64,000 nucleotides of DNA from positions 62,001 through 126,000 of the forward strand of contig NZ_SCVE01000020.1 of the NCBI RefSeq assembly GCF_004297105.1. The letters are read 5' to 3'. This document shows, in pieces, positions 28,731 to 42,636 of this stretch (within the stretch, counting starts at the first letter, position 1; every line of letters begins with the position of its first letter). A program made the translations under genes and the position numbers. The stretch comes from Herbiconiux sp. (GTDB lineage: Bacteria; Actinomycetota; Actinomycetes; Actinomycetales; Microbacteriaceae). The notes below the pieces were generated by a model. That model ran no database searches. It was given only the letters and a program-made list of their open reading frames with translations, and was not told the DNA's origin.

Positions 28731-30824
28731 GTGGCTTCACTCCAATGGGAACCCATTGACGACAAGGCAGTAACGACCGCCAAGATCCTCGCGGCAGACG
28801 CCGTCGAGAAGGTCGGAAACGGCCACCCCGGCACCGCGATCTCCCTCGCGCCGGCCGCCTACCTCCTGTTCCAGAAGGTGATGCGCAAAGACCCGTCCGA
28901 CCAGCACTGGCTCGGCCGCGACCGCTTCATCCTCTCCGTGGGCCACTCGTCGCTCACGCAGTACGTGCAGCTCTACCTCGGCGGCTTCGGCCTCGAGCTC
29001 GACGACCTGAAGGCGCTCCGCACCTGGGGTTCGCTGACGCCGGGCCACCCCGAGTACGGCCACACCGACGGCGTGGAGATCACCACCGGCCCGCTCGGCC
29101 AGGGTCTCGCCTCCTCCGTGGGCTTCGCCTACGCGCAGCGCTTCGAGCGCGGCCTGTTCGACCCCGATGCCGCTCCCGGTACCAGCCCGTTCGACCACTA
29201 CACCTACGTCATCGCCGGCGATGGCGACATGGAGGAGGGTGTCACCAGCGAGGCGTCATCGCTCGCCGGGCACCAGCAGCTCGGAAACCTGATCGCGTTC
29301 TACGACTCGAACCAGATCTCGATCGAAGACGACACGAACATCGCCTTCACCGAAGACGTGAAGGCCCGCTACGAGGCCTACCACTGGCACGTGCAGGTCG
29401 TCGACTGGAAGAAGACGGGCGAGTACGTCGAAGACGTGCACGCGCTCTACGAAGCGATCGAGGCCGCCAAGGCGGAGACCTCGAAGCCCTCGCTCATCAT
29501 CCTGAAGACCATCATCGGCTGGCCGTCGCCCAAGAAGCAGAACACCGGCAAGATCCACGGATCCGCTCTCGGGGCCGACGAGCTGAAGGGCCTCAAAGAG
29601 GTTCTCGGCGCCGACCCCGAGCAGAGCTTCGTGGTGAGCGACGAGGTCATCGAGCACACCCGCGGCCTCGTGGCCCGGGGTGCCGAGGAGCGTGCCGAGT
29701 GGCAGAAGGGCTTCGACGCCTGGGCGGCCGCCAACCCCGAGAAGAAGGCCCTGCTCGATCGACTCGAGGCCGGCGAGCTGCCCGATGACATCGAGTCGGT
29801 GCTCCCCGTCTTCGAGGTTGGCAAAGAGGTCTCCACCCGCGCCGCATCGGGCAAGGTCATCAACGCGCTCGCACCGGCTCTGCCGGAGTTCTGGGGCGGT
29901 TCTGCCGACCTCGCCGAGTCGAACAACACCACCATCGAGTCGGGCGCATCCTTCGTTCCGGCCGAGCACTCGACGCACGAGTGGACGGGCAACCCCTACG
30001 GGCGCGTGCTGCACTTCGGCATCCGCGAGCACGCCATGGGCTCGATCCTGAACGGCATCGTTCTGCACGGCAAGACCCGCCCGTTCGGCGGCACCTTCCT
30101 CATCTTCAGCGACTACATGCGCCCCGCGGTTCGTCTGGCCGCCCTGATGAAGGTGCCCTCGATCTTCGTCTGGACGCACGACTCCGTCGCCCTCGGTGAA
30201 GACGGCCCCACGCACCAGCCCATCGAGCAGCTCGCCACCCTCCGCGCGATCCCGGGCCTCGACGTGGTGCGTCCTGCCGACGCCAACGAGGTGGGTGCCG
30301 CCTGGCTGACCATCCTCGGCCGTCACCACAACCCCGCCGGCATCGCGCTCACGCGCCAGAACATCCCGGTGTACGAGCGCGGTGAGGGTGAAGCATCCGG
30401 CGAGGTGTTCGCCTCCGCGAAGTACGTCTCGAAGGGCGCCTACGTGCTCGCCGAAGCGCCGAACGGAACCCCCGACGTGATCTTCATCGCCACGGGCTCC
30501 GAGGTGCAGCTGGCCGTCGAGGCCCGCGAGATCCTCAAGGGCGAGGGCATCAACGCCCGCGTCGTGTCGGCTCCGTCGCTCGAGTGGTTCGAGGAGCAGT
30601 CCGACGAGTACAAGGAGTCGGTGCTGCCCGCCGCCGTCAAGGCCCGCGTGTCGATCGAGGCCGGCCTGGCCCTCGGCTGGCGCTCCTACGTCGGCGACGC
30701 CGGCCGCAGTGTGTCCATCGAGCACTTCGGCGCATCCGCCGACTACAAGACCCTGTTCCGCGAGTTCGGCATCACCACCGAAGCCGCCGTCGAAGCCGCG
30801 AAGACGTCGCTGGCCGCTCTCTGA
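28731..30824 (+). CDS. tkt: Transketolase
   Basis: 697 residues. The thiamine diphosphate motif [19 protein letters not shown] is near 164, the N-terminal [13 protein letters not shown] near 28 and the C-terminal domain catalytic Glu region [10 protein letters not shown] are conserved. It transfers two-carbon units in the non-oxidative pentose phosphate pathway. GTG 28731 is chosen because GAGAAGGG precedes it and conservation begins there; a frame start at 28665 adds 22 unlikely residues. It is first of a six-gene operon. Confidence 0.95.
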   Translation: MASLQWEPIDDKAVTTAKILAADAVEKVGNGHPGTAISLAPAAYLLFQKVMRKDPSDQHWLGRDRFILSVGHSSLTQYVQLYLGGFGLELDDLKALRTWGSLTPGHPEYGHTDGVEITTGPLGQGLASSVGFAYAQRFERGLFDPDAAPGTSPFDHYTYVIAGDGDMEEGVTSEASSLAGHQQLGNLIAFYDSNQISIEDDTNIAFTEDVKARYEAYHWHVQVVDWKKTGEYVEDVHALYEAIEAAKAETSKPSLIILKTIIGWPSPKKQNTGKIHGSALGADELKGLKEVLGADPEQSFVVSDEVIEHTRGLVARGAEERAEWQKGFDAWAAANPEKKALLDRLEAGELPDDIESVLPVFEVGKEVSTRAASGKVINALAPALPEFWGGSADLAESNNTTIESGASFVPAEHSTHEWTGNPYGRVLHFGIREHAMGSILNGIVLHGKTRPFGGTFLIFSDYMRPAVRLAALMKVPSIFVWTHDSVALGEDGPTHQPIEQLATLRAIPGLDVVRPADANEVGAAWLTILGRHHNPAGIALTRQNIPVYERGEGEASGEVFASAKYVSKGAYVLAEAPNGTPDVIFIATGSEVQLAVEAREILKGEGINARVVSAPSLEWFEEQSDEYKESVLPAAVKARVSIEAGLALGWRSYVGDAGRSVSIEHFGASADYKTLFREFGITTEAAVEAAKTSLAAL

Positions 30825-30852
30825 GCGCCGGCAATCAAGGAGATAGAAGAAA

Positions 30853-31965
30853 ATGACTGAAGCAACTCCCACCCAGCAGCTCTCCGATGTCGGCGTGTCG
30901 ATCTGGCTCGACGACCTGTCGCGCTCGCGCATCTCGTCGGGCGGCCTGCAGAAGCTGATCGCCGAGAAGAACGTCGTCGGCGTCACGACGAACCCGTCGA
31001 TCTTCGCGGCGGCCCTCGCCAACGGAGAGTCCTACGCCGAGCAGGTCGCGGTTCTCGCCAAGGCCGGCACGGATGTCACCACCGCCGTCTTCGAGATCAC
31101 CACCGACGACGTGGCTGCCGCGAGCGACATCTTCAAGCCGATCTACGACGCCACCGCCGGCTTCGACGGCCGCGTCTCGATCGAGGTCGAGCCGGGTCTC
31201 GCCCACGACGCCCAGGGCACGATCGACCAGGCCAAGGCGCTCCACGCCAAGGTCGACCGCGAGAACGTGCTCATCAAGATCCCCGCCACCGTCGAAGGCC
31301 TCGAGGCCATCACGGCCACGATCGCCGCCGGCATCTCGGTGAACGTCACGCTGATCTTCTCGCTCGAGCGGTACCGCGACGTCATCAACGCCTACCTCGC
31401 AGGCCTCGAGCAGGCGAAGGAGGCGGGCCACGACCTGTCGAAGATCCACTCGGTGGCCTCGTTCTTCGTGTCGCGCGTCGACACCGAGATCGACAAGCGA
31501 CTCGAGGCGATCGGCACGGATGAGGCGCTCGCCCTCAAGAGCAAGGCCGGCGTCGCCAACGCGCAGCTCGCCTACGAGGTCTACGAGCAGGCGTTCGACA
31601 CCGAGCGCGCCAAGCTCCTCCTCGCAGCCGGTGCCAACAAGCAGCGCCCCCTGTGGGCCTCCACGGGTGTCAAAGACCCGAGTGTGCCCGACACCACCTA
31701 CGTGGTCGAACTGGCCGCGCCCGAGGTCGTGAACACCATGCCCGAGAAGACGCTCGACGCCACCTTCGACCACGGCAAGGTCACCGGCAACACCATCGCC
31801 GGTTCCTACGCCGCGGCCAACAAGGTGCTCGACGCCATCGGCGCGCAGGGCATCTCCTACGCCGAGGTCACCGAGCTGCTCGAGAAGGAGGGCGTCGAGA
31901 AGTTCATCGTGTCCTGGAACGAGCTGCTCGACACCGTCACCACCGCGCTGGACGCCGCGAAGTGA
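30853..31965 (+). CDS. tal: Transaldolase
   Basis: 370-residue class I aldolase-fold enzyme of the longer actinobacterial type. The Schiff-base lysine is in VLIKIPAT near 140; SIWLDDLSR near the start and GVTTNPSIF near 42 are conserved. It transfers the dihydroxyacetone unit between sugar phosphates. AAGGAGA precedes ATG 30853. Its TGA overlaps the pgi GTG start. Confidence 0.96.
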   Translation: MTEATPTQQLSDVGVSIWLDDLSRSRISSGGLQKLIAEKNVVGVTTNPSIFAAALANGESYAEQVAVLAKAGTDVTTAVFEITTDDVAAASDIFKPIYDATAGFDGRVSIEVEPGLAHDAQGTIDQAKALHAKVDRENVLIKIPATVEGLEAITATIAAGISVNVTLIFSLERYRDVINAYLAGLEQAKEAGHDLSKIHSVASFFVSRVDTEIDKRLEAIGTDEALALKSKAGVANAQLAYEVYEQAFDTERAKLLLAAGANKQRPLWASTGVKDPSVPDTTYVVELAAPEVVNTMPEKTLDATFDHGKVTGNTIAGSYAAANKVLDAIGAQGISYAEVTELLEKEGVEKFIVSWNELLDTVTTALDAAK

Positions 31966-33566
31966 CCATAGGGATCCACGTATCCGGCGACGCCAAGAAG
32001 GCGGTCGAGGCCCACGTCCCCCAGCTCGTCACCGATCTGGTGGCGTCGGGGATCACGGGCCTCGACCCCGCCCTCTGGGGCCCGGCCGCCGAGGCCGAGG
32101 CCTCGAAACGACTGGGCTGGACCGAGGCGGTCTCGATCTCGCGCCCTCTCGTGGCGCAGATCGAGGAGCTCCGTGAGGAGTTCCTCGCCCTCGGCATCGA
32201 CCACTTCGTGCTCGCGGGCATGGGTGGATCCTCCTTGGCCCCCGAGGTCATCACGAAGACGCTGGGTGTCGAACTCACCATCCTCGACTCCACGTCGCCC
32301 GAGCAGATCCGCGCCGCCCTGGCCGACCGGCTCGAGACCACGGTGCTCATCGCCTCGTCGAAGTCGGGCGGAACGCTCGAGACCGACAGCCAGCGCCGGG
32401 CCTACGAGGCGGCGTTCCTCGCCGCCGACATCCAGCCCGCGGAGCGCATCGTGATCGTCACCGATCCCGGTTCCCCCCTGCAGCAGCTGGCGACGGAGGC
32501 GGGCTACCGCACCTTCCTCGCCGACCCGAACGTGGGTGGGCGCTACTCGGCGCTCACCGCGTTCGGTCTCGTGCCTGCCGGTCTCGCCGGCGCGGCCATC
32601 GATGAGCTGCTCGACGAGGCGGATGCGATCTCGCTCAACCTCGCCGAAGACGGCCCCGAGAACTTCGGGCTCATCCTCGGTGCCGCGCTGGCGGGTACCG
32701 TCCCGCTGCGCGACAAGACCGGCATCGTGGCCGACGGAACCCACATCGTGGGCTTCGCCGACTGGGCGGAGCAGCTCATCGCGGAATCCACGGGCAAAGA
32801 CGGCAAGGGCCTCCTGCCCGTCGTGCTCGACCTGAACTCGCCCGAGCTCACGTCGAAGCCCGCCGACCTGCAGGTCGTGCGCCTGGTCGACAACGCGAAC
32901 GAATTCCATCTGCGCGAGAAGCACCCCGGTGAGATCCTGATCAGCGGATCGCTCGGCGCCATGCTCCTCACCTGGGAGTACGCCATCGCGGTGGCGGGTC
33001 GCATCCTGGGCATCAACCCGTTCGACCAGCCCGATGTCGAGTCGGCCAAGGAGGCCGCCCGCGGTCTTCTCGACAATCGCCCCGAGCCGGCGACACCCGC
33101 CTTCGTGCAGGGCGGCATCGAGGTGCGCGGTTCCTCGCCTGCGGTCACGGATGCCGGCACCCTCACCGGTGCCGTCGACGCGCTCCTGGCGCAGCTCCCG
33201 GCCGACGGCTACGTCGCGGTCATGGCGTATGTCGACCGCCTCGCCCTGCCGCAGCTCGCCGAGCTGCGCGACCTGCTCGCCGCACGGTCCGGTCGCCCGG
33301 TGACGTTCGGCTGGGGTCCGCGCTTCCTCCACTCCACCGGTCAGTACCACAAGGGCGGCCCCGCCACGGGCGTCTTCCTGCAGATCACGGCCGACACGAC
33401 CGACGACCTCGACATCCCCGGCCGTCCCTTCACCTTCGGCCAGCTCATCCAGGCCCAGGCCGCGGGCGATGCCGGTGTGCTGGCAGAGCACGGCCGGCCC
33501 GTGCTGCGCCTGAACCTCACCGACGCCGCCGCCGACGTTCCAGCCCTGTTCGACGCGCTGCGCTGA
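31962..33566 (+). CDS. pgi: Glucose-6-phosphate isomerase
   Basis: 534 residues from GTG 31962, which overlaps the tal stop by four bases. [11 protein letters not shown] near 80 and SKSGGTLET near 130 are sugar-phosphate isomerase motifs; [13 protein letters not shown] lies near the C-terminus. It is the diverged actinobacterial form found next to, or fused with, transaldolase; here the two are separate. Some relatives of this form are bifunctional, so assignment as Pgi is by family and context. Confidence 0.9.
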   Translation: MTIGIHVSGDAKKAVEAHVPQLVTDLVASGITGLDPALWGPAAEAEASKRLGWTEAVSISRPLVAQIEELREEFLALGIDHFVLAGMGGSSLAPEVITKTLGVELTILDSTSPEQIRAALADRLETTVLIASSKSGGTLETDSQRRAYEAAFLAADIQPAERIVIVTDPGSPLQQLATEAGYRTFLADPNVGGRYSALTAFGLVPAGLAGAAIDELLDEADAISLNLAEDGPENFGLILGAALAGTVPLRDKTGIVADGTHIVGFADWAEQLIAESTGKDGKGLLPVVLDLNSPELTSKPADLQVVRLVDNANEFHLREKHPGEILISGSLGAMLLTWEYAIAVAGRILGINPFDQPDVESAKEAARGLLDNRPEPATPAFVQGGIEVRGSSPAVTDAGTLTGAVDALLAQLPADGYVAVMAYVDRLALPQLAELRDLLAARSGRPVTFGWGPRFLHSTGQYHKGGPATGVFLQITADTTDDLDIPGRPFTFGQLIQAQAAGDAGVLAEHGRPVLRLNLTDAAADVPALFDALR

Positions 33567-33592
33567 ACCCTCCGTTCGATCCAAGGAGTCCC

Positions 33593-35134
33593 ATGCCTCC
33601 CGTAGACATCTCGCCGGATTACAACCCGCTCCGGCTTCCCACCGATCGTCGTCTGAACCGGATCGCAGGTCCCTCGGGCCTCGTGATCTTCGGTGTCACC
33701 GGTGACCTCTCACGCAAGAAGTTGATGCCGGCGGTCTACGACCTCGCCAGCCGCGGCCTGCTGCCGCCCGGATTCTCGCTCATCGGCTTCGCCCGCCGCG
33801 ACTGGGAAGACCAGGACTTCGAGCGGGTCGTTCACGACTCCGTCAAGGAGCACTCGCGCACGCCCTTCGACGAAGACGTGTGGCGTCAGCTGTCCGAGGG
33901 CATCCGCTTCGTCTCGGGAGAATTCGACGACGACTCGGCCTTCGAGCAGTTGAAGACCACGATCGACGAGCTCGACCGCGATCGCGGAACGATGGGCAAC
34001 TACGCGTTCTACCTCTCCATCCCGCCCAAGGCCTTCCCCCTCGTCACCGAGCAGCTGCGCCGGTCGGGTCTCGCCGACCAGCAGGAGGACCGCTGGCGCC
34101 GCGTCGTGATCGAGAAGCCCTTCGGCAGCGACCTGAAGACGGCCATCGAGCTGAACGACGTGGTGGAATCCGTCTTTCCGCCCGACTCGGTGTTCCGCAT
34201 CGACCACTACCTCGGCAAGGAGACGGTTCAGAACATCCTGGCCCTCCGCTTCGCCAACCAGCTCTACGAACCCATCTGGAACGCGAACTACGTCGACCAC
34301 GTGCAGATCACCATGGCCGAAGACATCGGGGTGGGCGGCCGTGCCGGCTACTACGACGGCATCGGCGCGGCACGCGACGTCATCCAGAACCACCTGCTGC
34401 AGCTCATGGCTCTCACGGCCATGGAGGAGCCCATCTCCTTCGATGCCGCCGACCTGCGTGCCGAGAAGGAGAAGGTGCTCGCTGCGGTCAAGCTGCCCGA
34501 CGACCTCTCCACGGTCACCGCGCGCGGCCAGTACTCCGGTGGCTGGCAGGGCGGCGAGAAAGTGCTCGGCTTCCTCGAGGAAGACGGGATGAACCCGCAG
34601 TCCACCACCGAGACCTACGCCGCGGTGAGGCTGGATGTCGGCACCCGCCGCTGGTCGGGTGTGCCCTTCTACCTTCGCGCGGGCAAGCGCCTGGGGCGCC
34701 GCGTGACGGAGATCGCCGTGGTGTTCAAGCGCGCTCCGCAGTACCTCTTCGCGGAGAGCCAGACCTCGGAGCTGGGTCAGAACGCCCTCGTCATCCGTGT
34801 GCAGCCCGATGAGGGCGTCACGATCCGGTTCGGCTCGAAGGTGCCGGGTGCCGGCGTGCAGGTGCGCGATGTCACGATGGACTTCGGCTACGGCCACGCG
34901 TTCACCGAGGCCTCACCCGAGGCGTACGAACGACTCATCCTCGACGTCCTGCTGGGCGACCCGCCGCTGTTCCCGCGGCAGAAGGAGGTCGAGCTCTCCT
35001 GGATGATCCTCGACCCGATCGAAGAATACTGGACCACGCAGGGCCAGCCCGAGCAATACCGCCCCGGAACCTGGGGGCCGAGCTCGGCCGATGAACTGCT
35101 GGCCCGCGATGGAAGAACCTGGAGACGCCCGTGA
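33593..35134 (+). CDS. zwf: Glucose-6-phosphate 1-dehydrogenase
   Basis: 513 residues. The NADP site GVTGDLSRKK is near 34-43, the active-site RIDHYLGKE near 201-209, and EKPFGSDL near 173. It makes 6-phosphogluconolactone and NADPH. AAGGAG lies before ATG 33593. The gene overlaps opcA by four bases. Confidence 0.96.
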   Translation: MPPVDISPDYNPLRLPTDRRLNRIAGPSGLVIFGVTGDLSRKKLMPAVYDLASRGLLPPGFSLIGFARRDWEDQDFERVVHDSVKEHSRTPFDEDVWRQLSEGIRFVSGEFDDDSAFEQLKTTIDELDRDRGTMGNYAFYLSIPPKAFPLVTEQLRRSGLADQQEDRWRRVVIEKPFGSDLKTAIELNDVVESVFPPDSVFRIDHYLGKETVQNILALRFANQLYEPIWNANYVDHVQITMAEDIGVGGRAGYYDGIGAARDVIQNHLLQLMALTAMEEPISFDAADLRAEKEKVLAAVKLPDDLSTVTARGQYSGGWQGGEKVLGFLEEDGMNPQSTTETYAAVRLDVGTRRWSGVPFYLRAGKRLGRRVTEIAVVFKRAPQYLFAESQTSELGQNALVIRVQPDEGVTIRFGSKVPGAGVQVRDVTMDFGYGHAFTEASPEAYERLILDVLLGDPPLFPRQKEVELSWMILDPIEEYWTTQGQPEQYRPGTWGPSSADELLARDGRTWRRP

Positions 35135-36108
35135 TCGTCGATCTACCTGACACCACGACGAGCAAGATCTCGAAGTCGCTCGTCAAGATCCGTGAAGAGG
35201 GCGGAGCGGTGGCCCTCGGCCGCGTACTCACCCTCGTGATCGTCACCTCGCTGGGTGAAGAGGAAGACGCGATCGAGGCGGCCAACGACGCCTCGCGCGA
35301 GCACCCGATGCGCGTGATCGTGGTCTCCACCGACCAGGAGAACGACGGTCTCACCACCGGGCGGGGTGCGCGTCTCGACGCGCAGATCCGTGTCGGCGGC
35401 GACGCCGGTGCGAGCGAGGTCGTCGTGCTCCGTGCCTACGGTGCGGCCGCGAGTGACCAGGAGGGGCTCGTCACGGGCCTGCTGCTGTCGGATGCCCCGG
35501 TCGTGGTGTGGTGGCCGGGTGCTGCCCCCGACAACATCTCAACGTCGAGCCTCGGCCGGATCGCCACCCGCCGCATCACGGATTCCTCGAACCAGAGCAA
35601 CCCCTACGAAGCGCTTCTGGCACGCTCGGCGACCTACGCGCCCGGTGACACCGACTTCGCCTGGACGCGACTGACCCTGTGGCGGGCTCAGCTCGCCGCC
35701 GTGCTCGACCAGCCGCCCTACCTCCCGGTCACGGCGATCGAGGTGTCGGGCGCATCCGACTCCCCCTCGACGTTGCTGCTCGCGGCCTGGTTGCGGCACC
35801 AACTGCAGGTGCCGGTGAAGTACGGCCTCCTCTCGCGCGCGGCGAACGGATCGAGCGGCATCCACGGCGTCATTCTCACCCGCGAGAACGGCCCGATCGA
35901 ATTGGTGCGAGATGTTCCCAACGTGGCCCGGCTCAGCCAGCCGAACCAGCCCACGCACGACCTCTCACTCCCCCGGCGCAACCTCCGCGACTGCCTCGCG
36001 GAGGAGCTGCGCAGACTCGACCCCGACGACCTGTATGGTGAAGTGATCTCGCAAGGTCTGAACGAATTGCTGGAGACGAACGATGCCCGCGTCAACGACG
36101 CGGTCTGA
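35131..36108 (+). CDS. opcA: Glucose-6-phosphate dehydrogenase assembly protein
   Basis: 325 residues, with the family features PDTTTSKISKSL near the start, VWWPGAAPDN near 128 and DSS-type central segments. OpcA proteins activate or assemble Zwf in cyanobacteria and actinobacteria. It has no membrane segment or signal. GTG 35131 lies inside the zwf stop, giving tight coupling. Confidence 0.93.
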   Translation: MIVDLPDTTTSKISKSLVKIREEGGAVALGRVLTLVIVTSLGEEEDAIEAANDASREHPMRVIVVSTDQENDGLTTGRGARLDAQIRVGGDAGASEVVVLRAYGAAASDQEGLVTGLLLSDAPVVVWWPGAAPDNISTSSLGRIATRRITDSSNQSNPYEALLARSATYAPGDTDFAWTRLTLWRAQLAAVLDQPPYLPVTAIEVSGASDSPSTLLLAAWLRHQLQVPVKYGLLSRAANGSSGIHGVILTRENGPIELVRDVPNVARLSQPNQPTHDLSLPRRNLRDCLAEELRRLDPDDLYGEVISQGLNELLETNDARVNDAV

Positions 36109-36128
36109 CGTATGAAGGTGTGCCCTCT

Positions 36129-36899
36129 ATGACAACTGACCGACGCGTTCTCGTTCATCCCGACAAGGAGTCGTTGGCCGGCTCGGTCGCGGCGCGCTTC
36201 ATCACGAAGGTCATCGACATCCTCGATGAGTTCGACGAAGCCCACATCGTGCTGACCGGCGGCACGATGGGCAGCGCGGTGCTGGCTGCCATCCGCGATT
36301 CGGCCGCCTCGCACACGATCGACTGGTCGCGCATCCACTTCTGGTGGGGCGATGAGCGGTTCGTGCCGAAGGCGGATGCCGACCGGAACGATCTGCAGGC
36401 CCGCGAGGCGTTGCTCGACCACGTTCCGGTCGATCCGGCGAAGGTGCACGCGTTCCCTGCCTCCGACGAGATCGCCGACCTGGATGAGGCAGCGCGTGTC
36501 TACGCGACCGAACTTGCCTCGGCGGCACCGGAGGGGGCGGCTTTCCCGCGCTTCGACATCATGTTCCTCGGCGTAGGGCCCGACGGGCACATCGCCTCCC
36601 TGTTCCCGGGCCATGACGAGATCCGCATCACGGACGCGACGGTCGTGCCCGTGCGCAACTCCCCGAAGCCGCCGCCGAACCGGCTCAGCCTGACTCTCCC
36701 AGTCATCCGCTCGGCCGACCGCATCTGGATGGTTCTCGCCGGCGCCGACAAGGCTTCCGCGATCGGCCTGGCCCTCGCGGGCGCCAGCGTCGACGAGGTG
36801 CCGGTGGCCGGCGCGGAGGGCCGCAAGCGCACAGTCTTCTTCGTCGACAGCGAGGCCGCCGCCGAAGTCCCCGAATCGCTTATCGCCCCCTCGTACTGA
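36129..36899 (+). CDS. pgl: 6-phosphogluconolactonase
   Basis: 256 residues. LTGGTMG near 39, WWGDERFVP near 74 and GVGPDGHIASLFPGH near 148 are the SOL/DevB-family motifs. It hydrolyses the Zwf product to 6-phosphogluconate and is last of the operon. ATG 36129 is preferred over GTG 36120 because GAAGG lies at the right distance. No gnd gene follows. Confidence 0.94.
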   Translation: MTTDRRVLVHPDKESLAGSVAARFITKVIDILDEFDEAHIVLTGGTMGSAVLAAIRDSAASHTIDWSRIHFWWGDERFVPKADADRNDLQAREALLDHVPVDPAKVHAFPASDEIADLDEAARVYATELASAAPEGAAFPRFDIMFLGVGPDGHIASLFPGHDEIRITDATVVPVRNSPKPPPNRLSLTLPVIRSADRIWMVLAGADKASAIGLALAGASVDEVPVAGAEGRKRTVFFVDSEAAAEVPESLIAPSY

Positions 36900-36917
36900 C
36901 ATCCAGTCGCTTAACGA

Positions 36918-36961
36918 CTGAAAGGGATCTGCTCACCTCGTTGTGAGCAGATCCCTTTCAG
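36918..36961. terminator. 19-bp stem hairpin between pgl and rbpA
   Basis: Arms 36918-36936 and 36943-36961 are perfect complements around a six-base loop. It sits between convergent operons, 19 bases after pgl and 23 beyond the rbpA stop, as a bidirectional terminator. A smaller AGTCG/CGACT hairpin (36905-36919) touches it. Confidence 0.85.
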
Positions 36962-36983
36962 GTTTCAACGATTGTTCTCGTGC

Positions 36984-37346
36984 CTAGGAGGCGTTGGTGC
37001 CTCGGCGGTCGCGCAGCTGCTGCAGAGCGTCTTCGAGGAGCTGCTCGGCCTCTTTCTCGGTGCGACGCTCTTTCACGTAGGCGAGGTGCGTCTTGTAGGG
37101 CTCGAGCTTGGCTACCGACGGAGGGTTCTCCTTGTCGCGACCGGCCGGCAGACCCGACGTGGGGCAGTCGATGGTCTCGGGGATCTCCTCGTCGGGCAGG
37201 TTCGCCGCGAAGTACCGAACGGTCTCGTTGCCCAGTGCGTCCCAGTACGAGACCTGGATGCGCTCCGCGTGAAAACCGCGGTCTTGCTCGCCCATGGGTC
37301 CTGCGCCGACGCGCGATCCGCGGATCGCGCTTCCTCCTGATGCCAT
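36984..37346 (-). CDS. rbpA: RNA polymerase-binding protein RbpA
   Basis: 120 residues with the RbpA pattern: GSAIRGSRVG at the start, the core YWDALGNETVRYFAANL, and the sigma-interaction helix at the C-terminus (HLAYVKERRTEKEAEQLL). RbpA is actinobacteria-specific and stabilises open complexes with the main sigma factor. It lies downstream of secG, as in related genomes. Confidence 0.96.
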   Translation of the reverse strand: MASGGSAIRGSRVGAGPMGEQDRGFHAERIQVSYWDALGNETVRYFAANLPDEEIPETIDCPTSGLPAGRDKENPPSVAKLEPYKTHLAYVKERRTEKEAEQLLEDALQQLRDRRGTNAS

Positions 37347-37376
37347 AGTTCGTCTCCCCTGACGTGTGATGAAGGG

Positions 37377-37628
37377 CTAGATGCCGGTGTCGAACTTGGT
37401 GATGAGTCCGAGGATGATGATGCTGGAGACCCAGACGAGCCCCAGGATCACCGTGATGCGGTTGAGGTTGCGCTCTGCGACACCTGATGCACCGAGGTTC
37501 GAGGTGACGCCGCCGCCGAACATGTCAGAGAGACCGCCCCCGCGACCCTTGTGGAGCAGGATCAGAAGGGTCAGCAGCAGGCTCGTGATACCGAGCACCA
37601 CCTGGAGGATGACCTGAAGGATTTGCAC
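37377..37628 (-). CDS. secG: Preprotein translocase subunit SecG
   Basis: 83 residues with two membrane helices (about 3-22 and 58-77) and the cytosolic loop LLHKGRGGGLSDMFGGG typical of SecG. It assists SecYE-mediated export. It follows tpiA and has its own candidate promoter. Confidence 0.95.
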   Translation of the reverse strand: MQILQVILQVVLGITSLLLTLLILLHKGRGGGLSDMFGGGVTSNLGASGVAERNLNRITVILGLVWVSSIIILGLITKFDTGI

Positions 37629-37682
37629 TGCTTGCCTTTCACATGCGGGGAGAACGAGTCGCTCCCCCGAAGACCAGAGGTC

Positions 37683-37688
37683 AGTCTA
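37683..37688 (-). promoter_or_regulatory. Putative -10 box (TAGACT) of secG
   Basis: TAGACT on the minus strand overlaps the tpiA stop codon, 55 bases before the secG start. The -35 is weak. Confidence 0.3.
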
Positions 37689-38464
37689 CACTCCGACGTG
37701 CTTCTGGTAGCGCACGATGGCGGAGAACTCCGCGATGTCGAGGGCTGCCCCGCCGACGAGTGCCCCGTCGACGTTCGGCTCGCGCATGAAGCCGGCGATG
37801 TTGCCCGACTTCACGGAGCCGCCGTAGAGGATGCGCGTGGCGGCGGCGGCATCCGCGCTCAGGCTCTCTGCGATCACCGCGCGCAGAGCGGCGCACACGG
37901 TCTCGGCCTGCTCGGGAGTTGCGGCCTGGCCGGAGCCGATGGCCCAGACGGGCTCGTAGGCCACCACGATGTCGGCGTCGGCCTTGAGGCCCTCGAGGGC
38001 GGTCTTCAGCTGAGCAGCCGGAACAGCGCTCGGGCCGAACTTCTCGAGGTCTTCGGCCGTCTCCCCCACACAGATCACGGGTACGATGCCGTGACCGATG
38101 GCCGCCTTCGTCTTGGCGGCGACGATCTCGTCGGTCTCGCCGTGCAGAGTGCGACGCTCGGAGTGACCGATGATGACGTACTTGGTGTCGAGGCGGGCGA
38201 GGAACGCGCCCGAGATCTCACCGGTGTAGGCGCCCGACTCGTGCTGCGAGATGTCCTGACCGCCGTAGGCCAGGGGAAGCTTGTCGGCGGCCACGAGGGT
38301 CTGCACCGAACGCAGGTCGGTGAAAGGCGGGAAGACCGCCACCTCGACGTCGTCGTAGTTGTGCTTCGCGTCGTCGAGCGACCAGGCGAGCTTCTGCACG
38401 AACGCGATCGCCTGAAGGTGATCGAGGTTCATTTTCCAGTTGCCGGCGATGAAAGGGGTGCGAT

Positions 38465-38474
<10 letters not shown>
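37686..38474 (-). CDS. tpiA: Triosephosphate isomerase
   Basis: 262-residue TIM barrel. GNWKMN near 12-17 has the catalytic Lys, GHSERR near 104-109 the His, and AYEPVWAIGSG near 175-185 the Glu; YGGSVK near 220 binds phosphate. The start overlaps the pgk stop by ten bases. Confidence 0.97.
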
Positions 38475-39679
<1,205 letters not shown>

Positions 39680-39698
39680 AGAATCGCTTTCAAGTCAG

Positions 39699-39751
39699 AG
39701 CCGGTGACGCCGTGCCCGCACCGAGATGCGGTACCGGGGGCGTCACCGGCT
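39699..39751 (-). terminator. Hairpin between gapA and pgk
   Basis: 13-bp perfect arms (39699-39711 and 39739-39751) with a 27-base loop that can fold further. It lies 12 bases beyond the gapA stop and 20 bases before the pgk start, so it may reduce read-through or protect the 3' end of a processed gapA message. Confidence 0.6.
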
Positions 39752-39762
39752 GGGTGGCACAA

Positions 39763-41497
<1,735 letters not shown>

Positions 41498-41521
41498 TGA
41501 AATGTTCTCCTCGTGAATATG

Positions 41522-41545
41522 GCCGCCGGTCCGTTGAAAGGCGGC
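41522..41545 (-). terminator. Small GC hairpin between whiA and sodA
   Basis: GCCGCC/GGCGGC pair (41522-41527 and 41540-41545) around a 12-base loop in the sodA leader, about 25 bases before the start codon. It could be a weak terminator of whiA read-through or an mRNA leader structure. Confidence 0.35.
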
Positions 41546-41561
41546 TGAGAGTGACCTGATC

Positions 41562-41567
41562 AGTCTA
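41562..41567 (-). promoter_or_regulatory. Putative -10 box (TAGACT) of sodA
   Basis: TAGACT on the minus strand 65 bases before the sodA start and just behind the whiA stop, so sodA can be expressed apart from whiA. Confidence 0.35.
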
Positions 41568-41584
41568 TTCCCGTTCGCCGGGGG

Positions 41585-42562
41585 TCAGTCGTCGAGGTCG
41601 GGCGGAAGGTTGGCCTCTGTACCGGGGATTCCCAGGTCTGCGGCCTGCTTGTCGGCCATGGCGAGAAGACGGCGGATGCGGCCCGCGATCGCGTCTTTGG
41701 TCATGGGCGGGTCGGCGTGATGGCCGAGTTCGTCGAGGCTCGATTCGCGGTGCGCCAGGCGGAGTTCGCCGGCGTACTTCAGGTGGTCGGGGATGTCGGG
41801 GCCGAGGATCTCCATGGCCCGTTCGACCCGCGCGCACGCGGCGACCGCGGCCTGGGCGGAGCGGCGGAGGTTCGCGTCATCGAAGTTCACCAGGCGGTTC
41901 GCGGTGGCACGTACCTCACGGCGCTGGCGCATCTCCTCCCAGCGGGTGACGGTGTTCGCGGCACCCATGATGGCGAGCATCGAGGCGATGGCCTCGCCGT
42001 CACGGATGACGACGCGATGCACTCCGCGCACCTCGCGGGCCTTCGTGGAGATTCCGAGCCGGGATGCCGCACCCACAAGAGCCATGGCCGCCTCGTTGCC
42101 GGGGCAGGTGACCTCGAGAGCGGCGGAACGGCCGGGGTCGGTGAGTGAACCTGCAGCAAGGAAAGCACCGCGCCAGACTGCGGCGAGGTCGTCACGACCG
42201 CCCGTGGTGAGACGGTTCGGGAGGCCGCGGATGGGGCGGCGGCGCGCATCCAGCAGCCCTGTCTGGCGGGCGAGGGTCTCACCGCCGTCGAGTACCCGGA
42301 CCAGGTAGCTGCCCTCGCGGCGCATGCCGGTGGCCGCGATCATCGACACGTCGCCCTTCACTCCGTAGAGCTCGGCGAGGTCGCGCAGCACCCGCTTCAC
42401 GATGTCGGGGTTGTCGAGCTCTGCTTCGATCGCGATGCGGGAGGAGATGAGGTGCAGTCCACCGGCGAACCGCAGCACGGTCGCGAGCTCGGCGGCCCGC
42501 ACGGTGGTCTTGCTGACCGAGACGCGGGCCAACTCCTCTTTGACGTCGGCAGTGAGTGCCAC
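41585..42562 (-). CDS. whiA: DNA-binding protein WhiA
   Basis: 325 residues. It has the N-terminal WhiA start [12 protein letters not shown], a degenerate homing-endonuclease-like fold ([13 protein letters not shown] near 115), and a C-terminal helix-turn-helix ([19 protein letters not shown] near 270). It is a sporulation and division regulator in Streptomyces and is kept in non-sporulating actinobacteria. GTG 42562 follows GAAGG. No yvcK gene lies between it and rapZ. Confidence 0.96.
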   Translation of the reverse strand: MALTADVKEELARVSVSKTTVRAAELATVLRFAGGLHLISSRIAIEAELDNPDIVKRVLRDLAELYGVKGDVSMIAATGMRREGSYLVRVLDGGETLARQTGLLDARRRPIRGLPNRLTTGGRDDLAAVWRGAFLAAGSLTDPGRSAALEVTCPGNEAAMALVGAASRLGISTKAREVRGVHRVVIRDGEAIASMLAIMGAANTVTRWEEMRQRREVRATANRLVNFDDANLRRSAQAAVAACARVERAMEILGPDIPDHLKYAGELRLAHRESSLDELGHHADPPMTKDAIAGRIRRLLAMADKQAADLGIPGTEANLPPDLDD

Positions 42563-42636
42563 TATTGAAACCTTCTTCTGTTGCGCGGAGCGTGGAGCGG
42601 TGTGCCTGGAGATGCGTGGAGCGGTGCCCGCCCCGG

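Noticed and set aside
31653..33566. tal-pgi gene fusion or frameshift
   Set aside because: The pgi frame is open into tal, but tal has a proper stop and a GTG overlaps it (GTGA), giving two separate proteins of normal length.
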